Source: JAFDVL01 sp043736395 (GTDB lineage: Bacteria > Acidobacteriota > Blastocatellia > RBC074). From it: 43,538 nucleotides of DNA. The notes under the pieces were generated by a model. The model saw only the letters and a program-made list of their open reading frames with translations. It was not told the origin of the DNA and searched no databases. The stretch lies in contig JAYTCQ010000320.1 of assembly GCA_043736395.1 (NCBI GenBank), positions 1 to 43,538 of the forward strand. The letters run 5' to 3'. The translations under genes were made by a program, and so were the position numbers. Positions 25,432-32,112 of the stretch are shown here, piece by piece; positions within the stretch are counted from its first letter, which is position 1, and every line of letters begins with the position of its first letter.

Positions 25432-27522
25432 ATGCAAGAACTCGACTCGATCAATCAGGCGCAATTGCTGGAACTTTACGAAGCGCGCGATGCTCTGGTC
25501 AATCGTATTAATCCCGAAATTAACAGCGTGATTGATATGGATCGCTTCCTGCAAGCGACCGTCAACGAACTCGGCCGGTTACTCGGCGTAGATCGTTGTA
25601 CCGTGATTACTCCTGAAAAAAATGGCGGATTTGTAGTCAGTTACGAATACCGCGCCAGTGAAAATCTGAAATCCGGTGCCGGATTCCACATCCCGCAATC
25701 CTTCATTCCCAAAGAAGCAATTTATGAACGCCTCGCCCAGGTCAGGCATTTTGCAATTAACGACATCGCGAAATCTGATTTGCCGTTGTGGGTGCGCACG
25801 ACGTGTCAGTTGATTGGCACGCGTTCTGTGTTGATCGCGCCGTTTATTTTTAAAGGTGAATTGCTCGGAGTTCTCGGACTTCATTTCACTTCGCAACCGC
25901 ACGAGTGGAGCGAATCCGAAATCAAAATGGTCGAATGGTTATCGGCGCAGGTGTCCATCGCCATACAGTATACGCGGCTCTATGATGAGAAAGTCAGCGA
26001 GATTTCAATTACAAAATTGCTGCTCGAAATTTCCAACGACATCAACACGCGCAGCGATTTTAACGAGATCAAAGATTTCGTGATTGATAAAGCGCTGGAG
26101 CTGCTCGGTGCGGATTACGGCTGCATCGCGATTCTGGATACGGCAGGTGAAAATCTTCATTTTGATACGATTCGGGCGCGTCGCGGCTTCGATGCGAAAC
26201 GAAATATTGAAGCCCGGTTTCGTGAAGCGCGCAGCCTTCGGTTGCCGGATCATCCAGACGTTCGCGAGGTCATGGAAGAAGGCACAATTCTTAAATTTGA
26301 AACCCGCAAAGATTCGCCGCTCGCGCGTCACGTCCTGAATAATATTATCAAAGGCGAATCGGCGTTGATTGCTCCGGTGATTATCAAAGGCAATATTTTC
26401 GGAATCCTCGCGCTGGTGTGGGCAAATGAGACAGCACGATTTTCGAGCTATGAATCGCAACTGCTCAGTGGAATTTCTTCACAGGTCGGCATCGCGCTTG
26501 AGAAAGATCGGCTGGCTGCTGAAGTAATCCGGCTGAAGCGGGAATTAAACGATGTTCGCTCGAATGAACGAATTATCGGTTCGTCCCCGAAGCTTCGCAG
26601 AGCGATTGAAATGGCGCTCACAGTGGCCGACAGCAATACTACTGTATTGATTCAGGGCGAATCGGGAACAGGCAAAGAACTCATCGCAAGTATGGTGCAA
26701 TTTAATTCGCGCCGCGCTTCTAAACCATTTGTGAAAATTAATTGTGGCGCGATTCCGGCTTCCTTGTTGGAATCGGAACTTTTCGGACACGAGCGCGGAG
26801 CGTTCACCGATGCGCGTTCGCGGCGCGTTGGGAAATTTGAAGAAGCGAATGGCGGAACGCTTTTTTTAGATGAAATCGGCGAGATGAGTTTGGTCGCGCA
26901 GGTCAGTTTGCTCAGAGTTTTGCAGGACGGCGAATTTACCCGCGTCGGTGGAAATGAAGTAATAAAAACGGACGTGCGAGTGATTGCCGCCACCAATAAA
27001 ATTCTCGAATCTGAAATTGAAGCCGGCAGATTTCGCCGCGATTTATTTTATCGTTTGAATGTTTATCCAATTGAACTTCCCGCCTTGCGCGAACGCTCTG
27101 AAGACATTTATTCTTTAGTCATCCACTTTATCGAACATTACCAGAATCGGAGTGGAAAGCGGGTGCTGGGGATTAGTGACCGTGCGATTCAAATGCTGAG
27201 AAATTACACCTGGCCAGGAAATGTTCGAGAGCTGGAAAATTGTATGGAACGCGCGGTGATCGTCGCCTCTGGTCGTCAAATTACGGAACAGGATTTGCCT
27301 GAAATAATTCGAGCGCAATTTTCGGATACGGCGAATAACAGCCACATTGAGATTACGTTTCCAGCTTCGATGGAGGATGTTGAGCGAAAAATGATTGAGC
27401 AAACGCTCCTTTTTGCGGAAGGCGATAAGGCTAAAGCTTCCCGAATTCTGGGGATTGGTCGAAAAACGCTGTACCGCAAACTTGAGCAATATAAAAAAGA
27501 ACAAACCTTGTCACAAAAATGA
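25432..27522 (+). CDS. sigma-54-dependent activator with two GAF domains
   Basis: 696 residues from ATG 25432 (MQELDSINQAQ); the earlier ATG lies in a palindromic repeat. Domains: GAF at about 25-185, second GAF at about 195-360, AAA+ sigma-54 interaction domain at about 375-620 and a Fis-type HTH at the end (KAKASRILGIGRKTLYRKLEQYKKE). In the AAA+ part, Walker A is GESGTGKE (about 409-416), the sigma-54 contact loop reads GAFTDA rather than GAFTGA, and Walker B is GGTLFLDEIGEM. There is no receiver domain, so it probably senses a small molecule or redox signal through GAF. The target genes are unknown and I saw no -24/-12 promoter nearby. Confidence 0.92.
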   Translation: MQELDSINQAQLLELYEARDALVNRINPEINSVIDMDRFLQATVNELGRLLGVDRCTVITPEKNGGFVVSYEYRASENLKSGAGFHIPQSFIPKEAIYERLAQVRHFAINDIAKSDLPLWVRTTCQLIGTRSVLIAPFIFKGELLGVLGLHFTSQPHEWSESEIKMVEWLSAQVSIAIQYTRLYDEKVSEISITKLLLEISNDINTRSDFNEIKDFVIDKALELLGADYGCIAILDTAGENLHFDTIRARRGFDAKRNIEARFREARSLRLPDHPDVREVMEEGTILKFETRKDSPLARHVLNNIIKGESALIAPVIIKGNIFGILALVWANETARFSSYESQLLSGISSQVGIALEKDRLAAEVIRLKRELNDVRSNERIIGSSPKLRRAIEMALTVADSNTTVLIQGESGTGKELIASMVQFNSRRASKPFVKINCGAIPASLLESELFGHERGAFTDARSRRVGKFEEANGGTLFLDEIGEMSLVAQVSLLRVLQDGEFTRVGGNEVIKTDVRVIAATNKILESEIEAGRFRRDLFYRLNVYPIELPALRERSEDIYSLVIHFIEHYQNRSGKRVLGISDRAIQMLRNYTWPGNVRELENCMERAVIVASGRQITEQDLPEIIRAQFSDTANNSHIEITFPASMEDVERKMIEQTLLFAEGDKAKASRILGIGRKTLYRKLEQYKKEQTLSQK

Positions 27523-27682
27523 ACTGACAGGCGTTTTATGATTGTTACCGCCTGGAAAATTATTTAAGGCGGGACAACCAAACAATGCTCTTAGACACCT
27601 AATTAACTGACTGAAAATAGGGATGATTGATTGATTTTAATAATACACGGGTCTAAGATTACAAAAAATTTCGAGGTGAGTC

Positions 27683-29449
27683 ATGAAAGTTTGTCCGACT
27701 TGTCAATCTAGCAACTACCCAGATGGATTCAAATACTGCCCGCAATGCAATTCTTCGCTGATGTCGAATGACGAATATCAACGAAGCATGAACGCGTCCA
27801 TGGTTCCGAATCCAACTGATGAAGTTACCACTCTTGAAGCCTTTCATCGGGTTGCCGAAGAACCGGCAGTTCCAAAAAATGAACCGGCTCCAGCCTATGT
27901 CGCGCCGCGCCACGTTGAATTTACCGCGCAGGTTTCTTCGCCGCCAAAGGTCGAAAAACCTGTTGCTCCTCCTGTCGCTGCCAGCGTTCCTGCTCCGCCG
28001 GTTGTTCACAAAGAAATTCCAGCGACGTCCGCCACGACCAAAGCTGCTGGCGTCAACGGTTTCGCGATGGTTCCGAGCGGGAGCGATTTAAAATTTACGA
28101 TGCCTGATTCAGGCTCGCTTTTTTCACGCCTGATTTCAAATGTGAAAAATATCAAGGACGTGAACTTCGGAGCCAAACGAGTCGCTGCCGGAACCACCGA
28201 TGAGTTTCAGGTGCTGCTGGCTGACGAATCTCTGGTTTCAAGAGTTACACGTGAGGTTGGTCAGGTAGTGACAGAGCTTCGCGCTGATCCTAAAAAATTT
28301 GCCAGTGATTTTGTTCGCGGCGAAGGCGGCAATTTACGACGCCGTAACGCGTTGCTTGCGGGTTCTGAACTGGCGATTGTGGGTTACGCGACACTTTATA
28401 TTTGCCTCCAGGCTGGGATGTTGATGGGCAAGGACAAGGGGACGCTCTTTAATGCCGTCGTCATCGGGTTAGTGACATATTTAGTCGCGTGTTTCGCCGT
28501 TCGTGGCTTTTTATTGAATCGAATTGTCAGCCGCTTTTCCAGCTTTATTACTGTTCCGAAACTCGGTTTGGAATTCGCCAACTGGGTTCCTGTCATTGCC
28601 TTACTGGCATTTATCATGACCTCTGACCGTTGGTTCTGTCAGGTGTTTCCAAAGCAATGCGGAATCATGGAGGAAGACAAAAATGAATATACTTTGTTAA
28701 CTCCTTTGACCGCCGAAAAACCACCTGACGCTCCTAAGGTCAAACCAAAAGAGACTGTAGAAGTTAAAGGCAAAGGTGGATTGCTGGGCGGTAGTAAACC
28801 GAAAGTACAACAGGCACGCGGCGGCGGCGGAAACGTTGATCCAACACCTGTCACCAAAGGCGCTCCACCGCAAATGACAATGGCACCGATAGTGATGCCT
28901 CCATCGAAGCGCACACCAACAGTCGCAAATCCTTCGTTAGTCGTTCCTGTTCTGACGAAAGGTGACGATGCTTTATCAAAAGCGATGGCTGGCAAAATTG
29001 GTGCTTTGAATGGAGCCGACGCACCCATGCCATCACTCGGCAATGGCGGCGGTCAGGGGATTGGCGGCGGTCAGGGAGCCGGGCAAGGGCCTGGACGTGG
29101 TGGAAATAGAGGCGGTGGAGATATGGGCATCGGTGGCGGTGGTGGTCGCGGAAGTGGAGACGAAGTTTTCACTGCGACTGGCAATATGAAGCCGAATTTC
29201 CTGCATACGGAAAAAGCCCGTTACACCGAACAGGCCCGCACGAATCGCGTGCAAGGTACGGTGGTAGTCAGTGCGGTTTTCACCGCCGATGGCAGAATCA
29301 CTTCGATTCGTGTGATTCGCGGCTTACCGGATGGATTGGATGAAGAAGCAATTAAAGCGCTGAACAAATTCCGATTCAAACCGGCAATGAAAAACGGGCA
29401 ACCCGTGTCAACGAAGATGTCAATGGAGTTTACTTTCAATCTGTTATAA
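27683..29449 (+). CDS. zinc-ribbon, membrane and TonB C-terminal fusion protein
   Basis: 588 residues. Residues 4-22 are a zinc ribbon (CPTC and CPQC pairs). A Pro/Ala/Val-rich linker follows (about 60-125), then a central part with two or three membrane helices around residues 230-320 (VGYATLYICLQAGMLMGKD, VTYLVACFAVRGFLLNRI, WVPVIALLAFIMTS). A basic/Pro segment and a Gly-rich low-complexity tract (about 450-495) come next, ending in a TonB C-terminal domain (TVVVSAVFTADGRITSIRVI, ALNKFRFKPAMKNGQPV). A cytoplasmic zinc ribbon joined to a periplasmic TonB domain suggests an energy-transducer-like envelope protein. GAGGTGA lies before the ATG. ExbB/ExbD genes are not nearby. Confidence 0.85.
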   Translation: MKVCPTCQSSNYPDGFKYCPQCNSSLMSNDEYQRSMNASMVPNPTDEVTTLEAFHRVAEEPAVPKNEPAPAYVAPRHVEFTAQVSSPPKVEKPVAPPVAASVPAPPVVHKEIPATSATTKAAGVNGFAMVPSGSDLKFTMPDSGSLFSRLISNVKNIKDVNFGAKRVAAGTTDEFQVLLADESLVSRVTREVGQVVTELRADPKKFASDFVRGEGGNLRRRNALLAGSELAIVGYATLYICLQAGMLMGKDKGTLFNAVVIGLVTYLVACFAVRGFLLNRIVSRFSSFITVPKLGLEFANWVPVIALLAFIMTSDRWFCQVFPKQCGIMEEDKNEYTLLTPLTAEKPPDAPKVKPKETVEVKGKGGLLGGSKPKVQQARGGGGNVDPTPVTKGAPPQMTMAPIVMPPSKRTPTVANPSLVVPVLTKGDDALSKAMAGKIGALNGADAPMPSLGNGGGQGIGGGQGAGQGPGRGGNRGGGDMGIGGGGGRGSGDEVFTATGNMKPNFLHTEKARYTEQARTNRVQGTVVVSAVFTADGRITSIRVIRGLPDGLDEEAIKALNKFRFKPAMKNGQPVSTKMSMEFTFNLL

Positions 29450-29500
29450 GTAGCTTCTATTGTTACGAAAAAAATGTAATGAAAATCATCTTTGGACGGG

Positions 29501-29529
29501 TTGACGAAAGACTGAGCGATTGGTAGTAT
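29501..29529 (+). promoter_or_regulatory. sigma-70-type promoter for tRNA-Lys
   Basis: TTGACG at 29501-29506 and TAGTAT at 29524-29529 with a 17-bp spacer. Transcription would start about 7-10 bp before the tRNA 5' end at 29546, an ideal position. Confidence 0.65.
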
Positions 29530-29545
29530 CACGGTTTACTTTAGT

Positions 29546-29621
<76 letters not shown>

Positions 29622-29638
29622 CTAATTTCAACGATAAT

Positions 29639-29673
29639 AAAGCCTGTTTGGATCATCGTCCAAACAGGCTTTT
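29639..29673 (+). terminator. intrinsic terminator after tRNA-Lys
   Basis: Perfect 14-bp stem AAAGCCTGTTTGGA / TCCAAACAGGCTTT (29639-29652, 29659-29672) with loop TCATCG and a T run. A clear Rho-independent terminator. Confidence 0.85.
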
Positions 29674-29733
29674 GTCGTCTCATTAAAACTATTGAAGTTG
29701 TATAAATTGATGATCTAACTCCAAACTGTCAAC

Positions 29734-30300
29734 ATGAACTCATCCATAGATTCCGCGTCAATTGCAAAATTCAACCCGCTCATTCGTCCCTATTTGGTCA
29801 TCACGATAGGATTTTCTATGGCTATCACTATCATCGGGATACCACTGGCGCTGATCTGGTTTTTGGGTGTCGGGCAATGGTGGGCGCGGCATTACTTCGC
29901 CAAATTGGAATGTCATTTGGGCGAGAAAGCACTGCGCTATCGCAAGGGAATATTTGTACAAGTTGAGAAAACCATTCCGCTGGAAAATATTCAGGATGTC
30001 ACATTTATTGAAGGACCGATTCTGCGCTACTTTCATTTAAGCATACTGAAATTTGAAACGGCAGGTCATAGTGCAGGGCAAGCGAATATGCATTTGACTG
30101 GGATTATGGATGCCCATGAATTTCGCAACAAAATTTTCGAAGCACGGGATGCCATGAAGCAGAAAAACAATCAACCCCGTGAATTAAATAGTATTGCCAC
30201 TTCTCATTCCAATGATGTAGCCACTGGTCAATTAGCCGCATTGCAAAGTATTGACCGCCGCTTGGATGAGATAATTACCCTTTTGAAAGAACGAAAATAA
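29734..30300 (+). CDS. PH-domain membrane protein (bPH2/DUF304-like)
   Basis: 188 residues. An N-terminal hydrophobic hairpin of about 40 residues (FSMAITIIGIPLALIWFLGVGQWW) is followed by a bacterial PH domain with the usual LGEKALRYRKGIFVQVEKTIPLENIQDV and GPILRYFHLSILKFETAG segments. The C-terminal ~40 residues form a charged helix (QLAALQSIDRRLDEIITLLKERK), possibly a coiled coil for oligomerisation. Function of this small family is unknown. It ends just before the CRISPR leader, but nothing suggests a role in CRISPR function. Confidence 0.85.
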   Translation: MNSSIDSASIAKFNPLIRPYLVITIGFSMAITIIGIPLALIWFLGVGQWWARHYFAKLECHLGEKALRYRKGIFVQVEKTIPLENIQDVTFIEGPILRYFHLSILKFETAGHSAGQANMHLTGIMDAHEFRNKIFEARDAMKQKNNQPRELNSIATSHSNDVATGQLAALQSIDRRLDEIITLLKERK

Positions 30301-30526
30301 TTCCCAAATTTTTTTCACATCTTCTGCGCGAACCTGAAGTGGCGACCAAAAGCCCAGACGTTCGCGCTGAAACTTTTGCATCTGTAATTTATTGTTTTGA
30401 CAAGCAGTTATCCAATAGAATGTTCCTGTTCATTCTTACCATTACTGCAAGCCCAAGCAGATTGTTGGCAGGTTCGCGGAACTGCTTTGGTTTGTACTTG
30501 AAAATGAATGGTTTATGATGTGGGCT
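30301..30526 (+). promoter_or_regulatory. probable CRISPR leader region
   Basis: 226-bp noncoding stretch directly before the first repeat. It contains AT-rich patches and a weak promoter-like pair TTGTTT (30393-30398) and TAGAAT (30416-30421). The repeat orientation, with ATTGAAAC at the 3' end and the degenerate repeat on the right, places the leader on this side. No protein-coding frame is convincing. Confidence 0.45.
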
Positions 30527-30703
30527 GTCGCAGGACGAATGCCGCGAATGAGCGGATTGAAACCCGTTACTGACACCCTTCCAGCCGAACTGGTACATGG
30601 TCGCAGGACGAATGCCGCGAATGAGCGGATTGAAACCTTGATCTGCAAATAGACCTCAAACGGCATGTGCGTCGCAGGACGAATGCCGCGAATGAGCGGA
30701 TTG
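30527..30703 (+). CRISPR. CRISPR array, three repeats and two spacers
   Basis: 37-nt repeats at 30527-30563 and 30600-30636 are identical, and a third at 30671-30703 keeps the first 33 nt and loses the end, the usual terminal degeneration. Spacers are 36 nt (30564-30599) and 34 nt (30637-30670). The repeat begins GTCGCAGGACGAATG, contains a CCGC-gaatga-GCGG hairpin and ends ATTGAAAC. Cas6 cutting after the hairpin would leave an 8-nt crRNA tag ATTGAAAC, typical for type I and III systems. The array is unusually short, consistent with the absence of cas1/cas2. Spacer targets are not known. Confidence 0.93.
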
Positions 30704-30721
30704 GCTTTTAAAATTCAAAAT

Positions 30722-30744
30722 ACATCGAAGGAATCCTTCGATGT
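30722..30744. promoter_or_regulatory. perfect dyad upstream of cas6 promoter, possible operator
   Basis: Arms ACATCGAAGG and CCTTCGATGT flank AAT, an almost perfect 23-bp palindrome 18 bp after the last repeat. There is no T tract after it, so an operator for a dimeric regulator is as likely as a terminator for the array. It lies 22 bp before a candidate -35 box. Confidence 0.5.
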
Positions 30745-30766
30745 TCACGCCTCGCCAACTTCTTCA

Positions 30767-30795
30767 TTGACACTTTCCGCGCGGCTGCGTTAGAG
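30767..30795 (+). promoter_or_regulatory. candidate promoter of cas6/csm genes
   Basis: TTGACA at 30767-30772, 17-bp spacer, TTAGAG at 30790-30795. The -35 is a consensus match and the -10 is fair. It is about 105 bp before the proposed cas6 start. Confidence 0.45.
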
Positions 30796-30909
30796 TTTGC
30801 GCGTCCAATTTAGAAATAATTTTTTGCAGCCAGAATTGGTGATTTTAGTATTCGCGCAACTGCGCTACCCCGTGTCTCAGCCAATCTGAATTTCCCTTTG
30901 GAGGTTGTA

Positions 30910-31977
30910 GTGATTGAGCCTCACAGTGGCATTGCCGCGTGCGTTCAGCCAGTACCAATTCCGTTGCCGTTGCCTGAAATGAACGTAGCGCGCTACGAAA
31001 TCCGCCTGCGTTCAGAAGAGGAATCGCGCATTCCGGCTTTTCCCGGTTCGACGTTGCGCGGCGCATTCGGGCACGCGCTGAAAGCAACTGTATGCGTCAC
31101 GCATCACCGCGATTGCGACAACTGCCTCGTTTCGGCACGATGCGTTTATCCATTAGTTTTTACGACTCCCTCATCACCGGAATTTGAGAGCAGCGCAGGG
31201 AAGCAGGCTCCGCATCCGTACATTCTGGACGCGCCCGTTCATCGTCAACGGAGTGAATCCGATCAATCCCGAAGCGGTTCAAAATGGGAGCGTCATCGTT
31301 ATTTGCAGTCCGGCGATGAATTAGTTTTTGGGATGATGTTGCTTGGTTCCGCGATCCAACATTTGCCCTACCTCGTGCTGGCAATTCACCGGATGGCTGC
31401 ACACGGATTAGGCGTAGCGCGTTCGCCATTTGCGCTGATGGAAGTCATCCAAATTTCAGCCGCCGGAGAACGAGTTTCGATTTACGATGGAGCTACACAA
31501 AAATTCGCCGCGCAGTTAGTGAGAGCCGAATCGCTGCAAGATTTTGTCGCTGCCCGAATGTCAGAACTGGGAATTTTTTCAGAGTTATGCCTACAATTTT
31601 CGACCCCGACCCGATTGATTATTCAAGGCGACTTACAATCCGAAGCCAATTTCGAATTAATTCTGCGCAGCCTTCTCAGACGATTGCGCATGCTGGGTGA
31701 AGTGCACGGAGCCGGTGCAGTTTCCTGGGATTACGACCGATTATTGAATTTAGCGAACGAAGTAAAAACGCAGGAAAGCCAACTGCGCTGGTGGGACTGG
31801 GAACGATATTCCAACCGCCAACAAACCAAAATGCGGTTGGGAGGCTTCGTCGGAGAAATAAGATTTGAAGGAGAAGCCCTGCAAGAATTACTCCCCTTCG
31901 TCTGCGCCGGAGAATTACTGCGCCTCGGCAAGGGGACGAGTTTTGGATTAGGGAAGTACGAAATAACAAAAGCTTGA
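30910..31977 (+). CDS. cas6: CRISPR pre-crRNA endoribonuclease Cas6 (RAMP)
   Basis: 355 residues from GTG 30910, which has GGAGG 5 nt upstream; TTG 30898 and ATG 30979 are possible alternatives. It is the Cas6 type with a C-terminal CRISPR_Cas6 domain (PF10040-like). After ARYEIRLRSEEE comes the hallmark FPGSTLRGAFGHALK, then a CDNCLVSARCVYP cysteine cluster, and in the middle HRMAAHGLGVARSPF. It processes the precursor from the adjacent array inside the repeat. The glycine-rich end GELLRLGKGTSFGLGKYEI is the typical RAMP G-rich loop. It comes 135 bp before cas10 and could be transcribed with it or separately. Confidence 0.9.
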   Translation: MIEPHSGIAACVQPVPIPLPLPEMNVARYEIRLRSEEESRIPAFPGSTLRGAFGHALKATVCVTHHRDCDNCLVSARCVYPLVFTTPSSPEFESSAGKQAPHPYILDAPVHRQRSESDQSRSGSKWERHRYLQSGDELVFGMMLLGSAIQHLPYLVLAIHRMAAHGLGVARSPFALMEVIQISAAGERVSIYDGATQKFAAQLVRAESLQDFVAARMSELGIFSELCLQFSTPTRLIIQGDLQSEANFELILRSLLRRLRMLGEVHGAGAVSWDYDRLLNLANEVKTQESQLRWWDWERYSNRQQTKMRLGGFVGEIRFEGEALQELLPFVCAGELLRLGKGTSFGLGKYEITKA

Positions 31978-32112
31978 CTGTACCAAGAATACAGCAGCAC
32001 GAAAGAAGTATTCATCAGGGAACTCTGATTGAAATAGTCCGTAAAAGCCATCAGAAAAAGCCAATATAAAGCCCTGAAATAGTTCAAACACGAGCGTATA
32101 GAGGAGTGTGAA

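Noticed and set aside
27115..27504. 129-codon leftward frame opposite the HTH end of the sigma-54 activator
   Set aside because: It is a shadow of the conserved sense gene with no ribosome site or family resemblance.
29030..29160. Repetitive GGCGGTCAGGG-type tract resembling tandem repeats
   Set aside because: It is in frame inside the TonB fusion gene and encodes a Gly-rich linker, so it is coding low complexity rather than a separate element.
30389..30666. Leftward open frames across the CRISPR array (69 and 74 codons)
   Set aside because: They are produced by translating the repeats and leader backwards, and the same repeat peptide recurs in them; no gene signal.
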